Assembly: GCF_012676905.1 (NCBI RefSeq)
Contig: NZ_CP051428.1
Span: 4,178,001 to 4,242,000 of the forward strand
Source of the DNA: Paenibacillus albicereus
Lineage (GTDB): Bacteria > Bacillota > Bacilli > Paenibacillales > Paenibacillaceae
Direction: 5' to 3'
Length of the DNA: 64,000 nt
Shown here: positions 1 through 8,670 of the stretch, in pieces
Numbering within the stretch: the stretch's first letter is position 1
Layout of the letters: each line of letters opens with the position of its first letter
Program-made: the position numbers and the translations under genes
The notes under the pieces: generated by a model
Databases searched by the model: none
Told to the model about the DNA's origin: nothing
What the model saw: the letters and a program-made list of their open reading frames with translations, nothing else

Positions 1-275
1 ACGAGCGCCGTCGGCAGCACGACCGCGACGAGCGCGACGGCGCTGCCGGCCACCCCTGCGACCTTGTAGCCGATGTAGGCCGCCAGCTTGGTCGCGATCG
101 GTCCGGGCAGCGCGTTGCCGAAGGCGAGCGCCTTGCCGAATTCGTCGGTCGTCATCCAGCCGTAGCGGCCGACTACCTGATCCTGATAGATCGGGATGAT
201 CGACGGCCCTCCGCCGTAGCCGAGCAGCGTCGCCACCCCGAACGAGTAAAAGAGATTCCATAATGTCGCCAGCAC
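1..275 (-). CDS. Chromate transporter family (CHR domain) membrane protein, partial
   Basis: The visible 91 residues are the N-terminus; the gene runs off the left edge of the window. The start is a GTG at 275 preceded by AAAGGAGC. The sequence begins LWNLFYSFGVATLLGYGGGP and continues with a GNALPGPIATKLAAYIGYK stretch, both typical of the CHR domain, so this is probably a half-size ChrA-like protein that works with a second half-size partner beyond the edge. It lies 46 nt behind the gamma-glutamyltransferase-fold gene on the same strand and may be the tail of the purine operon. Chromate efflux is the known role of some family members; the substrate here is unknown, and an organic anion from ureide breakdown is only a guess from context. 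Confidence 0.8.
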   Translation of the reverse strand, partial: MLATLWNLFYSFGVATLLGYGGGPSIIPIYQDQVVGRYGWMTTDEFGKALAFGNALPGPIATKLAAYIGYKVAGVAGSAVALVAVVLPTAL

Positions 276-321
276 TCGCGATGCTCCTTTCTGTGCCGTC
301 GGGTGGCCAAGTCCTACCGGC

Positions 322-1917
322 TTACCAGCCGATCGCCAGGCCGTCGCCGCGCGGATCGGCCGCGCCGGTCATCAGGCCGCCCGCGTCGATGACGATGCCC
401 TGCGCCTGGCCGGTGAGGCCATCCCAGGCGTCGACCAGCTCGACCCGGTGCCCCCATCCGCGCAGCGTCGCCGCCGCAGCGGCCAGGCCGCGGTTTTCGA
501 GCTTGAGGCTGTCGCTGTCCTGCCCCCACGTCCGGCCGTAGATCCAGCGCGGCAGCGAGAGCGCCTCCTGGACGGTGCAGCCGTAGTCGATCAGGCCGGT
601 GATGACGGACAGCTGCGTCTGCGGCTGGCCCTCGCCGCCCTGCGAGCCGACGAGCGCCCACGGCTTGCCCCCGCGCAGGATCATCGCCGGCATGAGCGTG
701 TGGAACGAGCGCTTGCCCGGAGCGAGCACGTTCGGGGCGGACGGATCGAGCGAGAAGAACGAGCCGCGGTTCTGCAGCAGCACGCCGGTGTCGTCGGGCA
801 TGTAGGCCGCTCCGAAATCGTAATACAGGCTTTGGATGAAGGAAACGGCGTTGCCCTCGCCGTCCACGACCGCCGCGTAGGCGGTGTCCTGCCCCATCGC
901 CGGCGACAGATGCGGAGCGGGATTCGGGAAGCTGCGGCCGATCTCGTCGTACAGATGGCGCGCGTACGATTTGGACAGCAGCCGCTCCAGCGGAATATGC
1001 GCGAAGTCCGGATCGGTCAAGTAGCGGTCGCGGTCGCGGAACGTCTTTTTGACCGTCTCGGCCATCAGGTGGTAGAACGCGGCCGAATCGCGCGGGATCG
1101 CGGACAGGTCGGCGTTCTCCAGCACGTTCAGCATCATGAGCGCGGAGAAGCCCTGCGAGTTCGGCGGCATCTGATGCACCTCGCAGCCCCGATAGCTCAC
1201 CGACACGGTGCGCACCCACTCGCCGCGATGGGCGGCGAAGTCCCCGCGCGTCAGCAGGCCGCCGTCCCGCTCCATCCCGGCGACGATGCGCTCCATGACC
1301 GACCCTGCATAAAAGCCGTCCCGGCCCGCCGCCTGCAGCTCCCGCAGCGTGCGCGCGAGCGCCGGCTGCATGAGCCGGTCGCCGGCCCGCAGCAGCCGGC
1401 CCTGCGGCAGGTAGAGCTCCGCCAGCGCGGGGCAGGCGGTAAGCTCGCGCTCGCCGAGCCGCATCCAATGCGCCAGATTGCGCGAGATCGGAAAGCCCTG
1501 TTCGGCGTACTGGGCCGCCGGCTCCAGCAGCTCCTCCCACGGCATCCGGCCGCCGCGCCGCCACACCTCCCACCAGGCGTCGACCATGCCCGGCACCGTG
1601 ATCGAGCTGCGCACGCCGCGCCGAGGAATTTCCTGCTCTCCCGCGTCCGCATAGACGGACGGCGACACGCCGCTGCCGGCGCGGCCGCTGCCATTGTAGC
1701 CGGCGATCTCTCCACTCGCCGCGTCGTAGAGCATGAAGAACGCGTCGCCGCCGACGCCGGTCATATGCGGATAGACGACGCCGAGCGCCGCGCTGACGGC
1801 CACGGCCGCATCGGCGGCGCTGCCGCCTCGGCGCACGATGTCCCGTCCAATCTCGCTGGCGATGTAATGGGGCGTCGCGACCATCCCCTGGTAGCCCATC
1901 GGCATGACCGGCTTCAT
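322..1917 (-). CDS. Gamma-glutamyltransferase-fold Ntn hydrolase, probable oxamate amidohydrolase (HpxW-like)
   Basis: A 531-residue protein of the gamma-glutamyltransferase family. The segment QDTAYAAVVDGEGNAVSFIQ matches the self-cleavage site of this family, in which the Thr becomes the N-terminal nucleophile of the small subunit. No signal peptide is seen, so it is probably cytoplasmic, unlike secreted glutathione-degrading GGTs. The ATG at 1917 overlaps the TGA of pucG (ATGA), so the two are translationally coupled. HpxW of Klebsiella is a GGT-fold oxamate amidohydrolase in uric acid breakdown. Because pucG makes oxalurate, the precursor of oxamate, the same role is the best reading here. 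A true glutathione or gamma-glutamyl hydrolase is the alternative. The family call is firm; the substrate is inferred from context. Confidence 0.88.
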   Translation of the reverse strand: MKPVMPMGYQGMVATPHYIASEIGRDIVRRGGSAADAAVAVSAALGVVYPHMTGVGGDAFFMLYDAASGEIAGYNGSGRAGSGVSPSVYADAGEQEIPRRGVRSSITVPGMVDAWWEVWRRGGRMPWEELLEPAAQYAEQGFPISRNLAHWMRLGERELTACPALAELYLPQGRLLRAGDRLMQPALARTLRELQAAGRDGFYAGSVMERIVAGMERDGGLLTRGDFAAHRGEWVRTVSVSYRGCEVHQMPPNSQGFSALMMLNVLENADLSAIPRDSAAFYHLMAETVKKTFRDRDRYLTDPDFAHIPLERLLSKSYARHLYDEIGRSFPNPAPHLSPAMGQDTAYAAVVDGEGNAVSFIQSLYYDFGAAYMPDDTGVLLQNRGSFFSLDPSAPNVLAPGKRSFHTLMPAMILRGGKPWALVGSQGGEGQPQTQLSVITGLIDYGCTVQEALSLPRWIYGRTWGQDSDSLKLENRGLAAAAATLRGWGHRVELVDAWDGLTGQAQGIVIDAGGLMTGAADPRGDGLAIGW

Positions 1918-3296
1918 ACGCTTCCCTCCTCGTAGATGTCGAGCGCCGCCTGCACCGCCGCTCCGGCCTCGAGCCGCGCGCCGTGGCGCAGCAGCACCGC
2001 CTCCAGCGCGACGAGCAGCAGGAGCACGTTGCGCTTCGAGCAGCTGTAGCCCATCGTGCCGATGCGCCAGATGCGGCCCTTGAGCGGGCCGAAGCTGCTC
2101 GCGATCTCGATGCCGAACTGCTCCAGCAGCATCGAGCGCACGGATTCCCCGTCGATGCCCTCGGGAATCTCGACGCAGGCGACGACGGCCAGCTTGCACG
2201 ACGGATCGCCGTACAGCCGCTGGCCCATCGCCTCCAGTCCCGCGACGAGCGCCGACTCATGCCGGCGGTGGCGGGCGAAGCGCGCCTCGAGCCCTTCCTC
2301 CAGCACGAGCCGCACGCCCTCGCGCAGCGCATACAGCATCGACGTCATCTCGGTGTGGTGGTTGAGCCGCGCCGGGCTCCAGTAGTCCTGCAGCTGGCTG
2401 AGGTCGAGGTAGTTGCTGCGGATGACGCTGCCGCCGAGCTCGCTCGACGGCGGCGGCTGCAGCTTCGGCGCGGCGGACGCGAGCGCGGCATGGCCCGCGC
2501 TGCCGGGTCCGGCGGCGGACTCGGGCCGAGCGGCCGCGCCGCTTGAGCCAGGCAAGCCAGCGGCGGCCAGAGCGCCGGGCGGCTCCTCCGCTGCCGCAGC
2601 CGGAGGCTGCAGCCCGCGCTCGACGCGCTTGCGGCGGAGCAGCTTCGCCTCGGCGCGCTCGTTGTACGTGATCGGCGCCATGCCGGACGGCACCGACAGG
2701 CATTTCTGCGCGCCGCCGACGACGGCGTCGAGACGCCAGGCGTCGGTCTCGACCGGCACGCCGCCGATCGTCGCCACTGCGTCGACGACGATCAGGATAT
2801 CGCGCTCCCGGCAGGCCTTTCCGATCGCCTCCAGCGGCTGCACGCGGCCGGTCGACGTCTCGCCGTGGACGATCGCCACAAGATCCGGCCGGCAGGCGTC
2901 GATCGCCTCGATCACCTCGCGCGGCTCGAACACCTCGCCCCATGGCTTCTCGATCGTATATACCTCCGCCCCGAGCCGCTGCGCCAGCTCCGTCAGCAGA
3001 TGGCCGAACCGGCCGAAGATCGGCACGAGCACCCGGTCCCCCGGCTCGATCAGCCCGGTCAGCACCGCTTCCAGCCCGGAACGGGACGTGCCGTCGACCG
3101 GATACGCCCAGCGGTTGCCGGTGCGGAACAGCTCCCGCAGCATCTCCATCGTCTCGTTCATGAGGGCGGTGAACTCCGGGTCGAACTGGCCGAGCACCGT
3201 ATGGCTCATCGCCCGCAGCACGCGCGGGTCGGCCTCCACCGGCCCCGGCGTCAGGATCGTCCTCGGCGTCGGCGCCAGATCGGCATATCGTTTCAT
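1914..3296 (-). CDS. pucG: (S)-Ureidoglycine-glyoxylate aminotransferase (PucG)
   Basis: A 460-residue fold-type I PLP aminotransferase of the alanine-glyoxylate group. The PLP lysine is K198 in GGAQKCLSVPSG. From memory, the residues reported to separate ureidoglycine-glyoxylate enzymes from ordinary AGTs are a Gln near position 37 and an Asn (N264 in B. subtilis). Here Q37 is present in VLGQFDP and the Asn in ARLNHHTEM. It would transfer the amino group of ureidoglycine to glyoxylate, giving oxalurate and glycine. About 50-60 residues of Ala/Gly/Pro-rich sequence (roughly 231-293) interrupt the protein after the PLP lysine, making it longer than the roughly 415-residue B. subtilis enzyme. 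It starts at an ATG overlapping the allantoate amidohydrolase stop (ATGA). Confidence 0.92.
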   Translation of the reverse strand: MKRYADLAPTPRTILTPGPVEADPRVLRAMSHTVLGQFDPEFTALMNETMEMLRELFRTGNRWAYPVDGTSRSGLEAVLTGLIEPGDRVLVPIFGRFGHLLTELAQRLGAEVYTIEKPWGEVFEPREVIEAIDACRPDLVAIVHGETSTGRVQPLEAIGKACRERDILIVVDAVATIGGVPVETDAWRLDAVVGGAQKCLSVPSGMAPITYNERAEAKLLRRKRVERGLQPPAAAAEEPPGALAAAGLPGSSGAAARPESAAGPGSAGHAALASAAPKLQPPPSSELGGSVIRSNYLDLSQLQDYWSPARLNHHTEMTSMLYALREGVRLVLEEGLEARFARHRRHESALVAGLEAMGQRLYGDPSCKLAVVACVEIPEGIDGESVRSMLLEQFGIEIASSFGPLKGRIWRIGTMGYSCSKRNVLLLLVALEAVLLRHGARLEAGAAVQAALDIYEEGSV

Positions 3297-4771
3297 GGCA
3301 CTCTCTCCTCGTAGGCAAGCTCGTAAAGCGCATCGATCAAAACCGCCAAGCCCGCGGCCAGCTGCGCCTCCTCCGTAAATTCCAGCGGGGAATGGCTGAT
3401 GCCGGCCCGGCTCGGCACGAACAGCATCGCGGCCGGACAAAGCTCCGACAGGAGCTGCGCGTCATGCCCCGCTCCGCTCGCCATGCGGCGGACCGCCAGG
3501 CCCCGCCGCGCGGCCGCCCGCTCGAGCCGTTCGGCCAGACCCGCGTCCATCGGGGCCGGCGGCGCGTCCATCCACAGCTCGCCCTGCAGCTCGAGGCCGC
3601 GCCGGGCGGCGATGCCGTCCAGCTCCTCCAGCAGCTCCCGGCAGAACGCCTCCAGCGCCTGCGCGTCGTCATGCCGGACGTCCAGCGTGAACACGACCCG
3701 GCCCGGCACGACGTTCGGCGTGCCGGGCTCGGCGGCGATCCGGCCGACCGTGGCGACCATCGGCTCGCCCCGGCGGACGGCCGCCCGCTCGGCCGCGAGC
3801 GCCATCTCCGCCGCTCCGGCGAGCGCGTCGCGCCGCAGGCGCATCGGCGTCGTGCCGGCGTGGTTGGCTTCGCCGGCCACCGTGAACGTGTAGCGGCGCT
3901 GGCCGACGATCGCCTGCACGACGCCGATGCCTTCGCCGCCCCGTTCCAGCACGATGCCCTGCTCGACGTGGAGCTCGACGAACGCGGCCAGGTCGCCGCG
4001 CCGAGGATGCGGCTGCTCGGGGCGGCCGAAGCCCGCCGAGAGCATCGCCTCCTCCAGCGTCGTTCCGCCCGCGTCGCGATAGCGCGCGGCCCCCTCGAGG
4101 CCGTAGCGGCCGATCATCGTGCCGGAGCCCCAGTAGGAGAGCGGGAAGCGGCTGCCTTCCTCCTCGCACAGCGACACGACCTCCAGCGTCCGCTGCGGCG
4201 GTCCGCAGAAGCGTCTCAGCGCCGCCAGCGCGGCGATGCCGGCGGCGACGCCGTAGGCGCCGTCATAGGGGCCGCCGCGCCGCACGGTGTCGATGTGGGA
4301 GCCGGTCAGCACGACGCCGCTCCCGGCTTCCGTCCCCGCCAGGCGGCCGTACAGGCTGCCCGCGCGGTCGAAGCGCGGCTCCAGGCCGGCTTCGGCGAGC
4401 CGCCGCTCCAGCCGGCGCTGGGCCTCCAGCCATGCGCCGTCGTACAGCAGGCGCGTCACGCCGAGCGCGCCGGCCGGGCCGATCAGGCCGGCCGAGTCCG
4501 CCGGCTGGGCGGACGCGGCGGGCTCGCCGGAGCAGCCGCTCGAACGCATCGCCGCCCCGGCCTGCTCGCCGCCTAGCGCGGCCTGCGGTGCCGGCCCTCG
4601 CTCCGCCCAAGCTGTCCCGCCAGCTGCGGCCGCCTGCTCCGCCGCCCCGGCAAGCTGCGGCTCCTGGCCATGCGCAGGCACGGCGCCTTCCGCGCCGATC
4701 CAGGCCAGCTCCCGCAGCAGCTCCATCATGAAGGAGGCCGCCTGCTCCATCTGCTCGCTTGTCAGCGCCAT
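3293..4771 (-). CDS. pucF: Allantoate amidohydrolase (PucF), M20 family metallohydrolase
   Basis: A 492-residue M20/M28-type binuclear metal amidohydrolase that converts allantoate to ureidoglycine, ammonia and CO2. Metal ligand motifs are in order: GSHIDTV, DGAYGV, CEEEGSRF, LHVEQG and GISHSPLE near the C-terminus. The GEANHAGTTPM dimerisation-domain motif common to hydantoinase/carbamoylase-type M20 enzymes is also present. The start is an ATG with AAAGGAGG about 8 nt upstream. Residues about 26-95 are an Ala/Gly/Pro-rich insertion within the usual N-terminal helix region, which explains why the protein is longer than the roughly 410-residue family norm. It follows allantoinase by 40 nt and overlaps pucG. 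N-carbamoyl-L-amino acid hydrolase is the alternative, but the neighbours decide for allantoate. Confidence 0.92.
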   Translation of the reverse strand: MALTSEQMEQAASFMMELLRELAWIGAEGAVPAHGQEPQLAGAAEQAAAAGGTAWAERGPAPQAALGGEQAGAAMRSSGCSGEPAASAQPADSAGLIGPAGALGVTRLLYDGAWLEAQRRLERRLAEAGLEPRFDRAGSLYGRLAGTEAGSGVVLTGSHIDTVRRGGPYDGAYGVAAGIAALAALRRFCGPPQRTLEVVSLCEEEGSRFPLSYWGSGTMIGRYGLEGAARYRDAGGTTLEEAMLSAGFGRPEQPHPRRGDLAAFVELHVEQGIVLERGGEGIGVVQAIVGQRRYTFTVAGEANHAGTTPMRLRRDALAGAAEMALAAERAAVRRGEPMVATVGRIAAEPGTPNVVPGRVVFTLDVRHDDAQALEAFCRELLEELDGIAARRGLELQGELWMDAPPAPMDAGLAERLERAAARRGLAVRRMASGAGHDAQLLSELCPAAMLFVPSRAGISHSPLEFTEEAQLAAGLAVLIDALYELAYEERVP

Positions 4772-4811
4772 CCGCGCCCCCTCCTTTCTTCCGCTTCCAG
4801 CGTCAGACGCT

Positions 4812-6269
4812 TCAGCGCGCGCCGAACGGCCCGCCTGCCCCGGCCTCCGCGGCCAGCCGCCGCTCGGCCGGCGCGCCGAGGCCGCCCGGCGTGCGCATGC
4901 CCCCGGCCGGCACGACTCCGCCTTCGAGCGAATAGGCGACGCGCCCCCGCAGCAGCGTGCGGACGACCCGCACGTCCATCCGCATGCCCGTGTACGGGCT
5001 GTGCGGGTGCAGGTACTGCAACTGGCTGCTCTGCAGCGTGTAGCCGGCGCGGCGGTCGATCAGCGCCAGATCGGCGTCCTTGCCGACGGCGATGGCGCCC
5101 TTGCCGGCCAGGCCGAACCGCTCCGCCGGCGCCCCGGACAGGACGCGGGCGAGCCGGCCGGCCGGGATGCCGCGCCGCAGCCCTTCGCCGAGCACGAGCT
5201 CGACCGTGCTCTGCGCGCCGGAGATGCCGCCCCAGGCGTCGAAGAAGCTCAGCCCCGGCCGCGCCTTCAGCTCGATCGGGCTCGGGCTGTGGTCGGAGGC
5301 GACGAGGTCGATCTTGCCCTCCGCCAGCTGCGCCCACAGCCGCTCGACGCTTTCGGCGTCCCTCAGCGGCGGCGCGCATTTGGCCACCGGCCCGATCCGC
5401 GCCATGTCGTCCGCCGTCAGCATCAGGTAGTGCGGGCACGTCTCCACGGTCACATCCAGGCCGTCCCGCCGCGCGCGGTGTATCCGCTCCACGCTGTCCG
5501 GATGGCTGATGTGCACGAAGTGCAGGCGGCAGCCGGTGAGCTCCGCATAGAACAGCGCCCGGTGCACCGCCTCCAGCTCCGCGACCGGCGGCCGCGAAGC
5601 GGCGAAGTCGAGCGCCCCGAAGCGGCCTGCCCGCCGCATCGAATCGCCGAGCGCGGTCGTCATGCTGTCGTTCTCCGCATGCAGCGCCAGCACGCCCCCG
5701 AACGAGGCGATGCGCCGCATCCCCTCGTACAGCGTCCAGTCGTCCGCCTCGACGAAGCGGCCCTCTCCTTCGCCCCCCGGCTTGGAGACGAACGCCTTGA
5801 AGCCGACGACGCCGGCTTCCGCCATGGGCTCGAGCTCCTCCAGCTTGCCCGGGACGAGCCCGCCCCAGAACGCGTAGTCGACGGCGGAGCGGCCCTCGGC
5901 GCAAGCCGCCTTGAGGGCGAGCGCGGCCCGGTCGACCGTGGCCGGCAGCCCGTTCAGCGGCATGTCCGCGTAGGCGGTCACGCCCCCGGCCGCGAGCGCG
6001 GCGGAGCCGGTCGGGAACCCTTCCCAATAGCCCATGTTCGGCTCGTTGAAATGCACGTGCACGTCCACGCCGCCCGGCAGCACGAGCAGCCCCGACGCGT
6101 CGACCGTCTGCGCCCCGGCCGCGTCCAGCTCCGGCCCGATCGCGGCGATCCGACCGCCCGCGATCGCGATGTCGAGCCGCTGCGGCTCCGCGAAGTCCGG
6201 CAGGACGACGTCTCCGCCCTTAATCAGCGTCTCCCAGCCCTTGCCCTCCGGCACCGTGTTCTTCGTCAT
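4812..6269 (-). CDS. allB: Allantoinase
   Basis: A 485-residue cyclic amidohydrolase (dihydroorotase/hydantoinase superfamily) that opens the allantoin ring to allantoate. Metal-binding motifs are visible: GGVDVHVHFNEP (H71, H73), the carbamylated Lys region GFKAFVSK, HAEND, HFVHIS and the catalytic Asp in ASDHSP. The start chosen is the ATG at 6269, which has GGGAAGGGG upstream and gives the normal N-terminus; the reading frame stays open further upstream without a better site. About 20 residues of Ala/Gly-rich tail extend past the usual C-terminus. It is equivalent to PucH of B. subtilis and sits between hydroxyisourate hydrolase and allantoate amidohydrolase. Confidence 0.95.
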   Translation of the reverse strand: MTKNTVPEGKGWETLIKGGDVVLPDFAEPQRLDIAIAGGRIAAIGPELDAAGAQTVDASGLLVLPGGVDVHVHFNEPNMGYWEGFPTGSAALAAGGVTAYADMPLNGLPATVDRAALALKAACAEGRSAVDYAFWGGLVPGKLEELEPMAEAGVVGFKAFVSKPGGEGEGRFVEADDWTLYEGMRRIASFGGVLALHAENDSMTTALGDSMRRAGRFGALDFAASRPPVAELEAVHRALFYAELTGCRLHFVHISHPDSVERIHRARRDGLDVTVETCPHYLMLTADDMARIGPVAKCAPPLRDAESVERLWAQLAEGKIDLVASDHSPSPIELKARPGLSFFDAWGGISGAQSTVELVLGEGLRRGIPAGRLARVLSGAPAERFGLAGKGAIAVGKDADLALIDRRAGYTLQSSQLQYLHPHSPYTGMRMDVRVVRTLLRGRVAYSLEGGVVPAGGMRTPGGLGAPAERRLAAEAGAGGPFGAR

Positions 6270-6400
6270 GATGTTCGCCCCTTCCCTACGCCGCAATCCT
6301 CGCCATGCCTCGCCATGCCTCGCCCTAGCTGCCGTCCGTCCCGTCCGCGCGTCGCCCGGCTCCTTCATCGGGAGGCCTGCCGGCGCATCAGCCGGCTCGC

Positions 6401-6763
6401 TCAGCTGCCCCGGTAGCTGCTGTACCCTCCCGGCGCGACGATCAGCGGCACGTGGTACGGCTGCGACGCGTCCGCGATCGTGAACCGGATCGGAATCTGC
6501 TCCAAAAACGCCATGCCTTGAGCGGCGCCGACTCCCGCCGCGCGGAAATACGCGCCGGCCTCGAACAGCAGCTCGTACGTGCCGGGCGTCAGCTCATCCC
6601 CGGCCAGCAGCGGGCCGTCGATGCGGCCGTCGGCGTTCGTGAGCGCCTCGCGCAGCAGGCCGGCCTCCCCTTCTCCGGCGAGGCGCGTCAGCGTCAGCGC
6701 CATGCCTGCCGCCGGGCCGCCTTTCGACGTGTCCAGCACATGCGTCGTCAATTTTCCGCTCAT
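6401..6763 (-). CDS. pucM: 5-Hydroxyisourate hydrolase (transthyretin-like)
   Basis: A 120-residue transthyretin-related protein. The N-terminal LTTHVLDT and the C-terminal YHVPLIVAPGGYSSYRGS are the two signature segments of hydroxyisourate hydrolases; the C-terminal YRGS tetrapeptide and the N-terminal His line the active site in the tetramer. It hydrolyses 5-hydroxyisourate, the uricase product, to OHCU. A GGGAAGGGGGAG ribosome site lies just upstream of the ATG. It is 21 nt downstream of the OHCU decarboxylase gene. About 131 nt separate it from allantoinase; that gap shows only a short duplicated CGCCATGCCT. Confidence 0.95.
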   Translation of the reverse strand: MSGKLTTHVLDTSKGGPAAGMALTLTRLAGEGEAGLLREALTNADGRIDGPLLAGDELTPGTYELLFEAGAYFRAAGVGAAQGMAFLEQIPIRFTIADASQPYHVPLIVAPGGYSSYRGS

Positions 6764-6784
6764 GCCGCTCCCCCTTCCCTTTGC

Positions 6785-7291
6785 CTAGCCGTCGATGAGA
6801 TCCGCCAGCCGGAAGCCGGTGATGCGCCCGATCTCCCGCAGCGCCTGCTCCAGCTCCGCCTCGCGCTCCCGCAGCGTCCGCTCGCGCAGCGCCTGCAGGA
6901 TGCCGTCCTTGTCCTTGCCCTTCACCGCGAGGATGAACGGAAACCCGAATCGCTCGACGTACTGCCGGTTGAGCGCGGAAAACGTCTCGAACTCCTCCGG
7001 ACTCAGCCGGTCGAGGCCCGCGCCCTGCTGCTCGGCGACGGAATGCTCGCTCATCGCGAGCCGCGCCCCGAGGTCGGGATGCTGCCGCAGCAGCGTCAGC
7101 ACCGCTTGCTCGCCCGACTCGCGCACGGTCCGCTCCATCGCGGCATGCAGCTCCTGGCGGCTGGCGTACGGCCGGCCCGCTGCCGCCCGCTCCGCGACCC
7201 AAGGCGAGTGCTCGTAGATGCCGCCGAGCGCCTCGACGAGCCTTTCCGGCGTCATGCCGTTCAGCTCCCCGATCGTCACGCGCGCGCTCAT
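6785..7291 (-). CDS. uraD: OHCU decarboxylase (2-oxo-4-hydroxy-4-carboxy-5-ureidoimidazoline decarboxylase), stand-alone
   Basis: A 168-residue all-helical OHCU decarboxylase that yields S-allantoin. Family motifs include the catalytic His in RQHPDLG, the EQQGAGLD segment with the conserved Glu, and FGFPFILAVKG. The ATG overlaps the stop of the deaminase gene (ATGA). In B. subtilis this domain is fused to uricase in PucL; here the protein ends after the decarboxylase domain (LADLIDG then stop) and no uricase domain follows in any frame. It works between hydroxyisourate hydrolase and allantoinase. Confidence 0.93.
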   Translation of the reverse strand: MSARVTIGELNGMTPERLVEALGGIYEHSPWVAERAAAGRPYASRQELHAAMERTVRESGEQAVLTLLRQHPDLGARLAMSEHSVAEQQGAGLDRLSPEEFETFSALNRQYVERFGFPFILAVKGKDKDGILQALRERTLREREAELEQALREIGRITGFRLADLIDG

Positions 7292-7770
7292 GTCCAGTAC
7301 CCCTCGTGCACCGCGACGATCGCCTCGTCGAGCTCCGCGAACGGCCCGATGACCTCCACCGGCTTCTGGCCGGCGGCGAACACCTCGCGGCACGGCAGGT
7401 CCAGCGTCGGGTTCTGCTCGTCGTCGCCGGTCAGCTCCAGCAGCCTCTTCTCGCTGATGCCGTACACGACGGTGCCGACGTTGCCCCAGTAGATGGAGCC
7501 CGCGCACATCGCGCACGGCTCGACGGACGTGTACAGCGCGCAGTCCCACAGGAACTTCTTGTCGAAAAGGCCGGAAGCGCGCTCCATCAGCGTCGTCTCG
7601 GCATGGCCGGTGCAGGTGCGCCCGGTCACCTCGATATTGCCCTGCTCCAGCAGGATCTCGCCGTCCGGGCCGACGAGCAAGGCCCCGAACGGCGTATTGC
7701 CGGACTCGCGCGCCGCCCTCGACACCTCGACGGCCCGCTTCAGGTAGCGGATATGGTCTCTTTCGCTCAT
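7288..7770 (-). CDS. guaD: Nucleoside/guanine deaminase, cytidine deaminase-like zinc enzyme
   Basis: A 160-residue zinc deaminase with TGHAETTLM (zinc His and catalytic Glu) and SVEPCAMCAGS (the two zinc Cys). Length and the NTPFGALLVGPDG segment fit the GuaD/TadA-type group. The start is an ATG with AAGGAGA about 10 nt upstream; an in-frame upstream extension lacks a ribosome site. Inside a xanthine dehydrogenase operon the likely reaction is guanine to xanthine, which feeds directly into the dehydrogenase. Another base or nucleoside as substrate cannot be excluded from sequence. Confidence 0.87.
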   Translation of the reverse strand: MSERDHIRYLKRAVEVSRAARESGNTPFGALLVGPDGEILLEQGNIEVTGRTCTGHAETTLMERASGLFDKKFLWDCALYTSVEPCAMCAGSIYWGNVGTVVYGISEKRLLELTGDDEQNPTLDLPCREVFAAGQKPVEVIGPFAELDEAIVAVHEGYWT

Positions 7771-7860
7771 CGCATTCTCTCCTTCTTGGATCGGGTTCGC
7801 TCTAGGGCTGCCGATCGTCCTCGCCAAGCCGGTCAGCCCCGGCTTGCCGGCCTGCCGCGC

Positions 7861-8670
7861 TTATCCCGCGCCACCTTCCCTGGCCGGCTCGCCCGCCGAA
7901 GCCCGGCATACCGCCCGGAAGATGCTGCCGTAGCCGGTGCAGCGGCAAATGTTTCCGGCCAGCGCCTCCTCCGTCTCGGCCCGGGACGGGCAAGGATTGG
8001 CCTCCAGCATCGACGTCGCGCTGACGACCATGCCGGGCGTGCAATAGCCGCACTGGAAGCCGCCTTCCTCGAGAAAGGCGCTCTTCACGCGCTCGGCCCG
8101 CTCGCTCCGCAGTCCCTCGATCGTGACGATGTCGGCGCCCTGGCACTGATAGGCGGACAGCAAGCAGCTGTTCATCGGCTCGCCGTCCACGAGCACCATG
8201 CAGGCGCCGCAGCGGCCGATCTCGCAGGATCGCTTCGTGCCGGTCAGGCCGTGATCCTCGCGGATGACCGCCAGCAGGCGGCGCGACGGATCGGCCCGCA
8301 GCGAGCGCGGCTCGCCGTTCAGGCGGAAGCGGAGCTCGATCGCGCCGCCATCGGGAGGCCCCGATGCGGCTTCTGCCGGTGCCGCGCCGGCATCGAGCCG
8401 CTCCGGCGCCAGCACGGCTTGCGCCGAAGCCTGCTCCGCGAGCGCGGAAGCGGCTCCTTCTTCTCCGGCGGGAGGGACCGGCTCCGCGCGGCTTGCCTGT
8501 TCCGGCACGGCCGCATCGGCGGGGCTATCTTCGGGAAGCGCGTCCGGCACGCTGTTCGCACGCTCCGGCGCCTCTGCCAAGGCATCCGTCGCGTCCGCAG
8601 CCCGCTCCGCCAGCTGGCGCCGCTCGGGCTCCGACTCGCCGACGGGATACCGCTTCGTCTCGTCACGCAT
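7861..8670 (-). CDS. pucE: Xanthine dehydrogenase, 2Fe-2S subunit (PucE-type) with long acidic N-terminal extension
   Basis: A 269-residue protein whose residues from about 109 on are the two-cluster ferredoxin-like subunit of molybdenum hydroxylases. The plant-type cluster is in SCEIGRCGACMVLVDGE followed by NSC, and the second in QCGYCTPGM and CRCTGYGSI. It passes electrons from the molybdenum site to the FAD subunit. The first 108 residues or so are Ala/Glu/Pro-rich with no recognised fold, whereas the family is usually near 160-175 residues. The ATG at 8670 overlaps the large-subunit stop by 8 nt, which supports this start and so the extension; no better internal start with a ribosome site was seen. 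Confidence 0.9.
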   Translation of the reverse strand: MRDETKRYPVGESEPERRQLAERAADATDALAEAPERANSVPDALPEDSPADAAVPEQASRAEPVPPAGEEGAASALAEQASAQAVLAPERLDAGAAPAEAASGPPDGGAIELRFRLNGEPRSLRADPSRRLLAVIREDHGLTGTKRSCEIGRCGACMVLVDGEPMNSCLLSAYQCQGADIVTIEGLRSERAERVKSAFLEEGGFQCGYCTPGMVVSATSMLEANPCPSRAETEEALAGNICRCTGYGSIFRAVCRASAGEPAREGGAG

